Positions 1 through 9,302 are shown, numbered from the stretch's first letter. The stretch is DNA of 60,726 nucleotides from a bacterium (GCA_016930435.1 JAFGGQ010000108.1:1-60726), one strand, 5' to 3'. Made by a program: numbers and translations. The notes: generated by a model from the letters alone, not told the origin.

Positions 1-1
1 G

Positions 2-883
2 ATCATCGGCAGGCTTAAGAGGGAAAAGAATGCGGTTATTCTCGCCCACAACTACCAGCCCCTGGATGTCCAGAAAATAGCCGATTATCTGGGTGATTCA
101 TTAGCTTTAGCCAGGAAGGCGGCGGAGACCGGCGCGGACATAATTCTTTTCTGCGGGGTAACTTTTATGGCTGAGACCGCTAAGATACTTTCCCCGGATA
201 AGAAGGTTCTGATTCCCGACCTCAGCGCAGGCTGCGCCTTGGCTGACTTTATAAGCGCTGATGATGTGATTAATTTCCGTAAGGCGAATCCCGGGTACAA
301 GGTGGTAACCTATGTAAATTCCTCTGCGGAAGTGAAAGCTGAAAGCGATATTTGCTGTACCTCTTCCAATGCTATCGGTGTAGTGAACAGCCTGGGGAAA
401 GTGCCTGTATTCTTTATTCCCGATTACAATCTGGGGCATTATGTCCGCAAGGAGACCGGTGCCGATATACGGCTCTGGGATGGCCATTGTTACGTTCACA
501 GCTATATAACAATTGATGAGCTGCAATCTGCGCGGGACCGTTATCCCGGTGCTACAGTAATAGTGCACCCGGAATGTAATCCGGATATTGTGGAGGCTGC
601 GGACAAGGTCGGATCCACCGGTTTTATGTATAATTACGCTGCCAACTCCGGTGATGAACTGATCATCGGAACCGAGATCGGTCTGATCCAGCGTATAAAC
701 TACGAGTTTCCCCAAAAGAAAGTTCATCCACTAAAAGAGAGAGCGGTCTGCCTCAGCATGAAAAGGATCACCCTGGAAAAAGTGGCATGGGCGCTGCAAC
801 AGGAAAAATGGGAGATCAAACTGGCTCCCCTCACCATTAAAAGAGCTTATAACTCGATTAAAAGGATGATTGAAATTGGATGA
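2..883 (+). CDS. nadA: quinolinate synthase NadA (5' partial)
   Basis: Condenses iminoaspartate with dihydroxyacetone phosphate to quinolinate in de novo NAD synthesis; cytosolic [4Fe-4S] enzyme. The frame is open from the first bases of the window, so the start codon lies upstream; 293 residues are visible and probably only a few are missing. The three cluster cysteines are recognisable at visible residues 78 (GCALAD), 163 (WDGHC) and 250 (AVCLSM). Their spacings of 85 and 87 residues match the family pattern. Other family motifs are HNYQPLDVQ near the start, FMAETA and CTSSNA. No partner nadB or nadC is in the window, and ilvE follows after 180 bases. The identification is secure. Confidence 0.95.
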   Translation: MIGRLKREKNAVILAHNYQPLDVQKIADYLGDSLALARKAAETGADIILFCGVTFMAETAKILSPDKKVLIPDLSAGCALADFISADDVINFRKANPGYKVVTYVNSSAEVKAESDICCTSSNAIGVVNSLGKVPVFFIPDYNLGHYVRKETGADIRLWDGHCYVHSYITIDELQSARDRYPGATVIVHPECNPDIVEAADKVGSTGFMYNYAANSGDELIIGTEIGLIQRINYEFPQKKVHPLKERAVCLSMKRITLEKVAWALQQEKWEIKLAPLTIKRAYNSIKRMIEIG

Positions 884-1063
884 TCGGGAATATTTGATCC
901 AGCCCAATAAAAGCATTTTTAGCGATGCAGATTATCTGGCTAAGGTACTTTACCTTTATTAGAAATCTCTTAGCTTTTTCAATCAACCTTGTTTGCTTAG
1001 ATTCAGGAAAGTAGTTTTTATAGAAAGAACATATTAATTTGCTAATTACCTAAGGAGGCTAAG

Positions 1064-1996
1064 ATGGCCGGCATAAATTTTAAAGGCACCGAGCAGATCT
1101 GGTTTGATGGAAAGATGGTGCCCTTTGAGAAAGCGCAGGTGCATGTTTTATCGCACGTGGTTCATTATGGCAGCTCTATTTTCGAGGGAGCGCGGTGTTA
1201 TGATACTCCCCGTGGCCCGGCTGTTTTTAGGTTAAAGGACCATTCCAAACGGATCTATAATGGCTGCAAGATATACCGTATAGAGGTTCCTTTCACTAAG
1301 CAGCAGATTGATGATGCAGTGGTGGAAGTGGTTAAGGTTAATGGTTTCAGGTCGGCCTATTTAAGGCCTATTGTATTCCGGGGATATGGCGGACTGGGTG
1401 TAAATCCCGCGGGTTGTCCTGTTCATGTGGTAGTAGCTGCATGCGAAATGGGTGATTATTTGGCTGGTGCAGCGAACGGGGTCAAGGTGCAGGTTTCATC
1501 CTGGACCCGTATGGCTCCCAATACCTTCCCCGCTATGGCCAAATCGGGCGCTAATTATATGAACTCCCAGCTTATTAAAATGGAAGCCATTGCCAATGGT
1601 TTTGTGGAAGGGATTGCCCTGGATGCCTTCGGATATGTTTGCGAAGGAAGCGGCGAGAATATCTTTTTGGTCAAGGATGGCAAGGTCTTTACGCCGCCGG
1701 TAGGAGCCTCTATCCTGGTTGGTATTACCCGCGATTCCATCATCAAATTGATCAAGGAGAGCGAATTAGAGCTGGTCGAACGCAATATTGCCCGGGAGGA
1801 GCTTTACATCGCCGATGAGGTCTTTTTTACGGGAAGCGCTGCAGAGGTTACCCCAATAGTTGAGATCGACCATATCGGTATAGGGGAGGGCAAACCGGGC
1901 CCGGTTACTATGCAGCTGAAGGAGAAATTCTTCGCTATAATCAACGGAGAATCGCCGGATAAATGGAATTGGCTGACCTATGTTAACGAATATTAA
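1064..1996 (+). CDS. ilvE: branched-chain amino acid aminotransferase
   Basis: Class IV PLP aminotransferase that interconverts branched-chain 2-oxo acids and Val, Leu, Ile with glutamate. The protein has 310 residues, the usual IlvE length. The N-terminal block IWFDGKMVPFEKAQVHVLSH, the HYGSSIFEGARCY motif, the PLP lysine at residue 160 (AMAKSGANY) and the cofactor-binding segment EGSGENIFLV are all present. The start is fixed by a strong Shine-Dalgarno (AAGGAGG) about 6 bases upstream of ATG. It is followed 41 bases later by a class I aminotransferase, with its own ribosome site. No other branched-chain synthesis gene is nearby, so the link to the downstream sugar genes may be positional only. 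D-amino acid aminotransferase and ADC lyase are less likely given the IlvE-like motifs. Confidence 0.9.
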   Translation: MAGINFKGTEQIWFDGKMVPFEKAQVHVLSHVVHYGSSIFEGARCYDTPRGPAVFRLKDHSKRIYNGCKIYRIEVPFTKQQIDDAVVEVVKVNGFRSAYLRPIVFRGYGGLGVNPAGCPVHVVVAACEMGDYLAGAANGVKVQVSSWTRMAPNTFPAMAKSGANYMNSQLIKMEAIANGFVEGIALDAFGYVCEGSGENIFLVKDGKVFTPPVGASILVGITRDSIIKLIKESELELVERNIAREELYIADEVFFTGSAAEVTPIVEIDHIGIGEGKPGPVTMQLKEKFFAIINGESPDKWNWLTYVNEY

Positions 1997-2037
1997 ATAT
2001 TTGTAAACAAGAGTAATGCGATTTAAGGAGATAAAAG

Positions 2038-3243
2038 ATGAACCTCAATATTTCTAACAGGGCTTTAAACACCCCGGCTTCGCCTATCCGGAAACTTGTA
2101 CCTCTGTCTATGGAAACCAAAAAACGGGGAATCCAGGTCTTTCACCTGAATATCGGTCAACCGGATATCGATACACCGGTTCCATTCTGGAATGCCGTTC
2201 ATTCTTATCCGCACCCGGTTTTGAAATACGGTAATTCTGAAGGCATGCCCGAATTTATCGATTGGCTGATAAAATATTACGAGAGCATTAATATCAAGGT
2301 TGCCCGTGATGAGTTAATGGTGACAATGGGCGGCAGCGAAGCGGTTATTTTTGCGGTCCTTGCTACATCGAATCCAGGCGAAAACTATATTGCATTTGAG
2401 CCTTATTATACCAATTATAATGGTTATTCTGCTATGGGTTCAGTGGAAATACGGCCTGTTACCATGTATCCGGAGGATGGATACCGTCCCCCATCAAAAG
2501 AGGAAATCGTCAAGAAGATCGATGACAAAACCACCGGGATAATTGTAATCTCTCCCAACAACCCCACCGGAACGGTATTCACCCGTGAAGAGATGGAGAT
2601 GATCGGCGAGATCGCCCGGGAACATAACCTGTTTATTATCTCCGATGAGGTTTACCGGGAATTTCTTTACGAGGGTGAACACACCAGCGTGCTTGATCTT
2701 AAGGGGGTTGAAGACCGGGCTATCCTGATCGATAGTATGTCAAAACGGTTCTCCATTTGCGGCGCCCGGATCGGTTGTATGGTATGCCGTAACAAGGAAT
2801 TGATCAAGGCCTGCATCCGGTTCGGCCAGGCCCGTCTCTGCGCCCCTACTATCGAACAATATGCTACCAAAGCCCTTCTGGAATGGGTCGAACCCAGTTA
2901 CTATGAGGAGATGAGAGCGGAATATAAGAAACGCCGCGATATCGCAATCGAAGAACTGCTCAAAATTCAGGGAGTAACCTGCAAGACCCCCAGCGGGGCA
3001 TTCTACATAATGGCAAAATTCCCTATTAATGACATTGAGGATTTTGCCCAGTGGATGCTCACCGATTTTGCGGTGGACAATCAGACCACAATGATAGCGC
3101 CCGGTCCGGGATTCTACGGTACAAAAGGTCTTGGGAACAGCGAAGCCCGGATAGCTTATGTACTGAAAGAGGAAAACCTGCGCAAAGCCATCAAAATCCT
3201 GGCACAGGGGATCGAAACCTATAACAGGCTGAAGACAAAATGA
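2038..3243 (+). CDS. class I/II PLP aminotransferase (aspartate aminotransferase family)
   Basis: Fold type I aminotransferase of 401 residues. Visible landmarks are the substrate-side NIGQPDIDTP near residue 38, SPNNPTGTV (172-180), the PLP-ring aspartate in ISDEVY (201-206), the Schiff-base lysine K236 in SMSKRFS, and the arginine of GARIGC. Substrate cannot be read from sequence; aspartate, aromatic or branched-chain donors are all possible. The stop overlaps the start of the next gene by four bases (ATGA), so it is translationally coupled to the RmlC-like cupin. That raises the possibility that it aminates a keto-sugar or makes a precursor for the glycan genes, but sugar aminotransferases are normally of the DegT family, so an amino-acid role is more likely. 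ATG follows AAGGAGATAAAAG. Confidence 0.88.
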   Translation: MNLNISNRALNTPASPIRKLVPLSMETKKRGIQVFHLNIGQPDIDTPVPFWNAVHSYPHPVLKYGNSEGMPEFIDWLIKYYESINIKVARDELMVTMGGSEAVIFAVLATSNPGENYIAFEPYYTNYNGYSAMGSVEIRPVTMYPEDGYRPPSKEEIVKKIDDKTTGIIVISPNNPTGTVFTREEMEMIGEIAREHNLFIISDEVYREFLYEGEHTSVLDLKGVEDRAILIDSMSKRFSICGARIGCMVCRNKELIKACIRFGQARLCAPTIEQYATKALLEWVEPSYYEEMRAEYKKRRDIAIEELLKIQGVTCKTPSGAFYIMAKFPINDIEDFAQWMLTDFAVDNQTTMIAPGPGFYGTKGLGNSEARIAYVLKEENLRKAIKILAQGIETYNRLKTK

Positions 3244-3695
3244 TAGATGGGGTTTTTGTAAAAGAACTGAAAGTAATCCCCGATGAACGGGGAAGGCTGA
3301 TGGAAATAATCCGCTGCGATGAAGAATGTTTCCGGAAGTTCGGACAATTGTATATGACCACTACCTATCCTGGCGTGGTTAAAGCCTGGCATCTTCATTA
3401 CAATCAGGATGATTATATAACCGTGGTCTCGGGTATGATAAAGCTGGCTATGTTCGATGCCCGTAAGGATTCTTCCACTTATGGTGAGGTGAACGAGCTG
3501 TTCGCCGGGGACAATAATCCCATACTGGTTAGGATTCCCCGAGGGGTATATCATGGCTGGAAGGGGATAGGCACCCGTGAAGCCATCATAATCAATTGCC
3601 CTACCCAGCCTTATAACCATCAACAGCCAGACGAACAAAGAATGGATCCCTTCGAAAACGATATACCCTATAAGTGGGATCTGAAGCACGGTTAG
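3240..3695 (+). CDS. dTDP-4-dehydrorhamnose 3,5-epimerase family cupin
   Basis: Small cupin-fold protein of 151 residues related to RmlC, which epimerises dTDP-4-keto-6-deoxyglucose. Seen in sequence: DERGRLMEI near the N-terminus, the candidate catalytic histidine region KAWHLHYNQDD, MFDARKDSSTYGEV and the second cupin motif IPRGVYHGW. It is shorter than classical RmlC (about 180 residues) and differs at several positions, so it may be an RmlC-like epimerase or isomerase acting on a related sugar. It starts inside the stop of the preceding aminotransferase (ATGA overlap), and rmlB begins 41 bases after its stop, which supports a nucleotide-sugar role. Confidence 0.75.
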   Translation: MIDGVFVKELKVIPDERGRLMEIIRCDEECFRKFGQLYMTTTYPGVVKAWHLHYNQDDYITVVSGMIKLAMFDARKDSSTYGEVNELFAGDNNPILVRIPRGVYHGWKGIGTREAIIINCPTQPYNHQQPDEQRMDPFENDIPYKWDLKHG

Positions 3696-3736
3696 AGCAG
3701 CAGCGGAGTCTGACCAAAAAGCCGTTTTACATTGTT

Positions 3737-4690
3737 ATGTCGGAACAAAGACTATTGATCACAGGGGGAGCCGGTTTTATCGGCTCCCATTTCGTCGGAC
3801 TTATCCGGAAAAAATACCCGCATCAACCGCTGGTAATCCTGGATAAGTTGACCTATGCGGGTAATCTCCGCAATCTAAAGGAGGTACTGAATACACCGCA
3901 CACCGAATTTATCAGGGGGGATATTACGGACTATAAAGGAACCCGCAGGGCAATGAAGGACTGCGCCGGATTAATTAACTTTGCCGCTGAAACCCATGTT
4001 GACCGCTCCTTAAAAGAACCCGCTCCTTTTATCAATAGTAATTATGTTGGAACCTACAATCTTCTGGAGCTGGCCCGGGAACTGCACCTTGAGAGTTTTA
4101 TTCAGATCTCTACTGACGAAGTATATGGACCTTGCTTAGAGGGTGCGTTTAATGAGGAAGACAGTTTAAAGCCTACCAATCCTTATGCTGCCTCAAAGGC
4201 TGCCGCGGATTTACTCTGCCGGGCATATTGGCAAAGCTACCAGGTGCCGGTTACCATCGTGAGGAGTACTAATAACTACGGTCCCCGGCAATATCCCGAG
4301 AAGTTCATACCGACCATGATCGGAAAGGGAATCAAGAATGAACCCCTGCCCATTTACGGGGATGGAAAACATATCCGGGACTGGATATTCGTAGAGGATA
4401 ATTGTCAGGCTATACTTCTGGTCTGGGAGAAGGGTATGCCCGGTGAGATCTATAACGTGGGTAGCGATGGTCAGCGTGAAAATCTAAATGTAGCAGAGTT
4501 AATATTGGAGCGATTAGAGAGATCCAATGAACTGATAAGCCATGTCCCGGACCGGCCCGGGCATGATCGCCGGTATGCACTGAAATGGTCAAAAATCAAG
4601 GCTCTGGGCTGGCAACCCCGAACATCATTCGACGATGGCCTGAAGAATACCGTTAAGTGGTACATGGATAATCCTCATTGGTGGGTTTAG
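3737..4690 (+). CDS. rmlB: dTDP-glucose 4,6-dehydratase
   Basis: Extended short-chain dehydrogenase that makes dTDP-4-keto-6-deoxyglucose from dTDP-glucose, the branch point to rhamnose and other deoxysugars. It carries the Rossmann motif TGGAGFIGSH at the N-terminus, the AAETHVDRS block, the ISTDEVYG segment, the catalytic YAASK and NNYGPRQ(Y)PEKFIP, typical of RmlB. I place the start at the ATG giving MSEQRLLITGG (317 residues). A longer in-frame start at 3674 would overlap the upstream cupin gene and add residues outside the family fold. The ribosome site is weak, so the start is not certain. The matching thymidylyltransferase (RmlA) and reductase (RmlD) are not adjacent. Two other sugar nucleotidyltransferases lie elsewhere in the window. 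Confidence 0.87.
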   Translation: MSEQRLLITGGAGFIGSHFVGLIRKKYPHQPLVILDKLTYAGNLRNLKEVLNTPHTEFIRGDITDYKGTRRAMKDCAGLINFAAETHVDRSLKEPAPFINSNYVGTYNLLELARELHLESFIQISTDEVYGPCLEGAFNEEDSLKPTNPYAASKAAADLLCRAYWQSYQVPVTIVRSTNNYGPRQYPEKFIPTMIGKGIKNEPLPIYGDGKHIRDWIFVEDNCQAILLVWEKGMPGEIYNVGSDGQRENLNVAELILERLERSNELISHVPDRPGHDRRYALKWSKIKALGWQPRTSFDDGLKNTVKWYMDNPHWWV

Positions 4691-4725
4691 TAAATATCAA
4701 AAAAAATGCACTATTTTCAAAGTTT

Positions 4726-4754
4726 TTGTTGTTTATTTTACTTATACATATAGT
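4726..4754 (+). promoter_or_regulatory. sigma-70-like promoter for the polysaccharide export genes
   Basis: TTGTTG at 4726-4731 and TATAGT at 4749-4754 with a 17-base spacer, about 50 bases before the TTG start at 4805. It lies in the AT-rich 114-base gap after rmlB, so the export genes may form a transcription unit separate from the sugar genes. By-eye match only. Confidence 0.4.
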
Positions 4755-4804
4755 TTAAAAAATTTATTGGAAACACGAGAACTCATTAGACTGAGGTAAC
4801 TGAT

Positions 4805-6049
4805 TTGAAAAAAGCGGTTCTGATTGCGATTCTGCTAATCTTTCTTTGCGGATCATGGGCTGTTTCCACCGCTCAGATTCTGGATTTTGATTTTAGCAGG
4901 GAGGAGCAGAAAAGTAAAACTCCCGTAAGTTCCCCCCAACTCCAGATACCGGATGTGAGAAAGGAAAAGAAGGAATTGCCCAAACAGGAGGACCGCCAGG
5001 TTTTGGCTCTCGAAGGAAGTATCAACCCCCTGGAATACCAGGTGGGACCCCTGGATGAATTTAAAATATATATCTGGGGTGAGTTAGAAGAAGAGCTGGA
5101 ACTTACGGTTACTACCGAGGGATTTCTTTTGATCCCCTATGTAGGCCCTGTCGAGGTGGGTCAGAAAACTCTTCAGGAAGCTAAGGAACTGGTAACTTCC
5201 CGGATAATGGAAAATTACCGTGAGGCTGTAGTCTCGGTAAACCTGGTGAATGTCCGGTATATCCGCGTTCATGTAGTGGGAGAGGTGAAGCATCCGGGTA
5301 TATATGAGATGCGCGCTATAAGCCGGGTATCCGACGCCCTTGCCTGGGCGGATAGCTTGACCTCCTTCGCGGATTTGGAGAATATCGAGGTCTATCCCCA
5401 CAGCGGCGCGCAGAAATTTCAGATCAATCTGCTGAAATACCAGTTGGAGGGCGATCTGAGTAATAATCCCCTGCTACATGGCGGGGAAGTGGTCTTTATC
5501 CCACCGGTAGCCCTGGAAAACCAGAAGGTGGAAATCCATGGAGGTCTGCGTAATGAAGGAATGTACAATATTCAGGATGGACAATCTCTCCGCGAATTGG
5601 TCCGGAAGGTCGGAGGTTTAAGCCAGAATAACGACCTTTCCAGGGTGGAGGTTTACCGGAATGAAGGGGCAACGCTGATAAACCTCCGGGAAGGAAACAC
5701 CGATATGGTACTTCAGGATAACGATCTGGTAATCATTCCCCGTATCCCGGATAGCGTATATGTGGAGGGTTTCGTGAATATTCCCGGGGCTTACCCCTAT
5801 TATGCCGGCCATAGTGTGATGCAATATGTGGGCTTTGCAGGCGGCCCGAACGAGAATGGCTCATTGCGGAAAATCTACATTAGAAGGGGCAATAAATGCT
5901 ATAAGAATGGGGAGATCGTATTTGTCCAAAGGGGCGATGTGATAACCGTTAAGGAAAATTTCGCTTCTCAGCTGTCCGATGTGATTTCCATTGTTTCTCC
6001 GCTGGCAACGATTGTACTAACAGCTTATGCTCTCAATATATTCAAATAA
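4805..6049 (+). CDS. polysaccharide export outer-membrane protein (Wza-like, SLBB domains)
   Basis: Likely periplasmic and outer-membrane channel component for capsule or exopolysaccharide export. The 414 residues begin with a signal peptide (MKKAVLIAILLIFLCGSW). A linker rich in charged residues follows, then a Poly_export domain around residues 79-150 (YQVGPLDEFKIYIWGE). Three SLBB-type segments follow (around 151-235, 242-310 and 317-370), each beginning with a V-x-G-x-V-x-x-P-G-x-Y-like pattern. There is a C-terminal hydrophobic helix (VISIVSPLATIVLTAYALNI). No lipobox cysteine is evident, unlike E. coli Wza. Translation starts at TTG, 7 bases after GAGGT. A Wzz-type protein follows 17 bases downstream. 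Confidence 0.9.
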   Translation: MKKAVLIAILLIFLCGSWAVSTAQILDFDFSREEQKSKTPVSSPQLQIPDVRKEKKELPKQEDRQVLALEGSINPLEYQVGPLDEFKIYIWGELEEELELTVTTEGFLLIPYVGPVEVGQKTLQEAKELVTSRIMENYREAVVSVNLVNVRYIRVHVVGEVKHPGIYEMRAISRVSDALAWADSLTSFADLENIEVYPHSGAQKFQINLLKYQLEGDLSNNPLLHGGEVVFIPPVALENQKVEIHGGLRNEGMYNIQDGQSLRELVRKVGGLSQNNDLSRVEVYRNEGATLINLREGNTDMVLQDNDLVIIPRIPDSVYVEGFVNIPGAYPYYAGHSVMQYVGFAGGPNENGSLRKIYIRRGNKCYKNGEIVFVQRGDVITVKENFASQLSDVISIVSPLATIVLTAYALNIFK

Positions 6050-6066
6050 AAGGTAATCCCATAATT

Positions 6067-7293
6067 ATGACTGAGAATCAGGAAAAAAAGCAAGCAGGTT
6101 TATTTGATTGGTTATATGTATTTCTGGCAAACCGCCGGCTAATAATTCTGAATACAATAGTTGTCGGGTTGATCGCGATGGGTTTATCCTTTTTACTGCC
6201 TAAGTGGTATCAAGGCGAGGTAGTGGTTTTGCCGCCGCTGTCCGAGGATGCAGGCTCAGCGGGAATTTCCGCTTTTTTAACCGGCGCCGGTTTCTCTCTG
6301 GGTGGTGGTGAATTCAGTTTGCCAATGATGACCACCCCGGCGGATCTCTGGAAGGCCATGATCCAAAGCCGGGGAGTAGCTGATAGTATTATTGCTGCTT
6401 TCGACCTGCAGAGCCGCTACAGGAAAAAAAATATGGCAAAAACACGGAAGTCCTTTCTGAAGCATTCCGAACTCGAGGTGACCGGAGAGGGTATATTGCA
6501 TATCCGTTTCGAGGATAAAAACCCGGAAATCGCTGCCCAGGTTGCTAATGCCATTGCCGACCGGCTTGACCGGCTGAACCGCCAGATTAAATCGGGGTCT
6601 GCAAGAAATACCAGGGAATTTATCGAAGAACAGAAAAATAAATGTCAGGAGACACTGACCCGGGCCGAGGAAGCGATGAAGAATTACCAGGAAGAATACG
6701 GTGCGCTCGTGATCGATGAACAGGCCAAAATGATGGTTCAGAATGCAGCTCAATTACAGGCTGAATTGCTGATCTCCGAGATCGAACTGGGCATCCTTAA
6801 AAAAACCTACCTACCCACGCACGACGAGGTGAAAAGGGTCAACACCAAAATCAATGAGATAGAGCTTAAACTGCAGGAAATGAAATTTGGGAAAGAAGGT
6901 GGTGGTCAGGAATTTGATTTCCCATTAATGGATATCCCTCATCTTTCCATGGAGTATCTTAGGCTGGCTCGTAACCTTCAGATCCAAGCCATTCTCTATG
7001 AGTTCCTGGTGCAGCAGTATGAACAGGCCAAGATACAGGAGGCGAAAGATACACCGGTAATCAATATACTGGCACGGGCAACCCCGCCGGAGATCAAACA
7101 CCGCCCTAAAAAATCCATCGTTACTGTTGCCGCCGCCATGGCCGCATTTATTCTTACCATTATTTTACTCGCTTTCGGTCAATTGCTTAAAAAATACCAA
7201 TACGAGAATAAAGATAATTATGATAAATTAAAAGAAGTTTTCAATCATAGCTTAACCGATATCCTTATCTGGAGAAAACGAAGAGAGAAATGA
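6067..7293 (+). CDS. Wzz/GumC-type polysaccharide chain-length determinant
   Basis: Inner-membrane polysaccharide co-polymerase of 408 residues. There are two membrane helices, one near residues 25-45 (IILNTIVVGLIAMGLSFLLP) and one near 352-376 (SIVTVAAAMAAFILTIILLAF). The large periplasmic part between them is rich in coiled coil, with heptad-like stretches around residues 190-275. The C-terminal cytoplasmic tail is short, so the tyrosine-kinase domain found fused in many Gram-negative Wzc proteins is absent. It sits directly behind the Wza-like gene, as is usual, and its stop overlaps the next start (ATGA at 7290). No Wzx flippase, Wzy polymerase or glycosyltransferase is visible nearby, so the rest of the pathway must be encoded elsewhere. 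Confidence 0.88.
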   Translation: MTENQEKKQAGLFDWLYVFLANRRLIILNTIVVGLIAMGLSFLLPKWYQGEVVVLPPLSEDAGSAGISAFLTGAGFSLGGGEFSLPMMTTPADLWKAMIQSRGVADSIIAAFDLQSRYRKKNMAKTRKSFLKHSELEVTGEGILHIRFEDKNPEIAAQVANAIADRLDRLNRQIKSGSARNTREFIEEQKNKCQETLTRAEEAMKNYQEEYGALVIDEQAKMMVQNAAQLQAELLISEIELGILKKTYLPTHDEVKRVNTKINEIELKLQEMKFGKEGGGQEFDFPLMDIPHLSMEYLRLARNLQIQAILYEFLVQQYEQAKIQEAKDTPVINILARATPPEIKHRPKKSIVTVAAAMAAFILTIILLAFGQLLKKYQYENKDNYDKLKEVFNHSLTDILIWRKRREK

Positions 7294-8291
7294 TCAAGTT
7301 AGGACAAGTAGGTTTGGGGGCATGGGGAAAGAACCTTTTCAGGACTTTCCTTTCACTCGGTCAGGTGAAAATGGTCATGGCTTGTGATAATGATCCGGAA
7401 ACCCTGAATAAGTTTAGTGAAAGATACCCTGACATCAAGTTTAGTTCTGATTGGAAAGATCTTTTAAAAGAGGATATTCAGGCCGTTGTTGTTGCCTGCG
7501 ATCCCGCCCATCATTTTGAGGTTGCAAGGGCTGCAATGGAGAACGGTAAAGACCTGTTTGTTGAAAAACCTATTACCCTGACATCAGAAAAGGCTGAAAG
7601 GTTAGTTGAGTTAGCCAGAAATAAACGGCGGATCCTGATGGTCGGGCATATAATGGTTTATCACCCGGCTACCCGTTATTTAAAGGGGTTCATAGACCAA
7701 GGGGGAATCGGAAAGGTCTATTATTTCTACTCGACCAGGGTTAACCTGGGAAAGGTACGCAGTGTAGAAAATGCACTTTGGAGTTTTACCCCTCATGATC
7801 TTTCAATGATCCTTTATCTATGTGATAAAAAACCGGTTAGGGTATCCGCTACCGGAGCAGCATACATTCAAGAGAAGATCGAGGACGTCAGTTTCCTGAC
7901 CATTTTCTTCGAGGATGGGGTGATTGCAAATATCCATACCAGTTGGCTGGACCCCCACAAATTAAGGCGCTTGACTATCGTAGGGGATAAGAAAATGGTC
8001 AATTTTGATGATACTCAGCCCAGCGAAAAGATCCGGATCTATGACAAGGGTGTAGATAAGCTGGATTATGAAACCTTCGGAGAGTACCTCGCTCTCCGTA
8101 CCGGGGACATCTTTGTCCCCAAGATCGAAGCTGTTGAGCCCTTGCAGACCGAATGCGCCCATTTTATACATTGTGTAAGTAAACGTGAACAGCCTGATAC
8201 TGACGGAAAAAATGGATTGACCGTTGTAAAAATACTGGAGGCTGCCCAGATATCCATGGATAGGAACGGTATGCCAATCGAGCTTGAATAG
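7290..8291 (+). CDS. Gfo/Idh/MocA family sugar oxidoreductase
   Basis: NAD(P)-dependent oxidoreductase of 333 residues. The N-terminal Rossmann fold has GLGAWGKN at residues 8-15, followed by CDNDPET, and the family EKP motif (FVEKPITLTSEKA) lies near residue 93. The C-terminal alpha/beta domain carries the HDLSMILYL motif near residue 170. It is coupled to the Wzz-like gene and followed 20 bases later by a hexapeptide acyltransferase. An oxidoreductase plus acyltransferase pair resembles WlbA-WlbB, which act on UDP-sugar uronates in 2,3-diamino sugar synthesis, but the middle aminotransferase of that pathway is not here. The substrate is inference. Confidence 0.88.
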   Translation: MIKLGQVGLGAWGKNLFRTFLSLGQVKMVMACDNDPETLNKFSERYPDIKFSSDWKDLLKEDIQAVVVACDPAHHFEVARAAMENGKDLFVEKPITLTSEKAERLVELARNKRRILMVGHIMVYHPATRYLKGFIDQGGIGKVYYFYSTRVNLGKVRSVENALWSFTPHDLSMILYLCDKKPVRVSATGAAYIQEKIEDVSFLTIFFEDGVIANIHTSWLDPHKLRRLTIVGDKKMVNFDDTQPSEKIRIYDKGVDKLDYETFGEYLALRTGDIFVPKIEAVEPLQTECAHFIHCVSKREQPDTDGKNGLTVVKILEAAQISMDRNGMPIELE

Positions 8292-8311
8292 TCCGCAATA
8301 AGGAAGGAACT

Positions 8312-9067
8312 GTGGAAAGAGTCGTTTCGGATCAAGCCAAAATTGGGGTGAATTTAAAGATGGGGTATTTTGTGATTATAGAGGAAAATGTTGAAATTGG
8401 CGATAATGTAATTTTAGGCCACAATGTAGTGATTCGCAAAGGGTGCAGGATAGGCTCGAATGTGGCTATCGGCGATAATGCTGTAATCGGGAAATTGCCC
8501 ATGAAGGCGGCTCGAAGCGCCACGACCGAGGATATTACCCCGCCTCCTTCCATTATCGGGGATGATTGTACTATCGGTACCGGGGTGATTATTTACAGCG
8601 GGGCAACTCTGGGCCAAAAGGTGCTTGTGGCCGATCTGGCTACAATCCGTGAAAATGTTACCATTGGGGAATTGACTATCGTTGGCAGGGGAGTTTCCAT
8701 TGAAAACCAATGCTCCATTGGCAAATGCGTCAAACTGGAGACCAATTCCTATATCACAGCCTATTCAGAGGTAGGTGATTATTGTTTTATATCCCCCTGT
8801 GTTGCAACCTCCAATGACAATTTTATGGGCCGGTCCGAGGAGAGATTCAAGCATTTCAAGGGGGTTACTATCAAGAAGGGAGGCCGCATCGGTGTGAATT
8901 CCACTATTCTACCGGGCAAGGTAATCGGGGAGGATGCTATGGTTGGAGCGGGTTCTCTTGTAACCAAAGATGTAGAACCGGGAAAGGTCGTAATTGGTGC
9001 ACCCGCAAGGGTAAAACGGGAAGTCCCCGAAAACCAGAAGCTGAACAATCAGAACTGGCAACCTTAA
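8312..9067 (+). CDS. left-handed beta-helix (hexapeptide repeat) sugar acyltransferase
   Basis: Likely acyl- or acetyl-CoA-dependent transferase of 251 residues. Hexapeptide repeats of the [LIV]-G-x-x-x-x type run from about residue 8 to 225 (for example IGDNVILGHNVVIRKGCRIG). The C-terminal end, VGAGSLVTKDVEPGKVVIGA, is typical of WlbB/WbpD-like sugar N-acetyltransferases. The chain is long for the family and has an irregular insertion near residues 70-82. The start is GTG with AAGGAAG 5 bases upstream; an ATG further in would cut into the first coil. It is the last gene of the export operon. A 235-base AT-rich gap follows. Confidence 0.87.
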   Translation: MERVVSDQAKIGVNLKMGYFVIIEENVEIGDNVILGHNVVIRKGCRIGSNVAIGDNAVIGKLPMKAARSATTEDITPPPSIIGDDCTIGTGVIIYSGATLGQKVLVADLATIRENVTIGELTIVGRGVSIENQCSIGKCVKLETNSYITAYSEVGDYCFISPCVATSNDNFMGRSEERFKHFKGVTIKKGGRIGVNSTILPGKVIGEDAMVGAGSLVTKDVEPGKVVIGAPARVKREVPENQKLNNQNWQP

Positions 9068-9302
9068 AAAAAAATGATATAAGTGTATATGAAGGATAAT
9101 TTTACGAACTAAATAATAAAGAGATCTGCAAAACTAAATATCGTTTATAAGTGTTTAATTGGAGAGTTTATTTAACTAAGAAACATCGCTAAATGACTAT
9201 TTTAACTTGTTTTTTAGGAGGAAAATATACGATATTGATAATTTGACTTCATAGAAACAAATGAGTTACGTAAATAGCAGGATTCTATAAGGAGGATATT
9301 AT

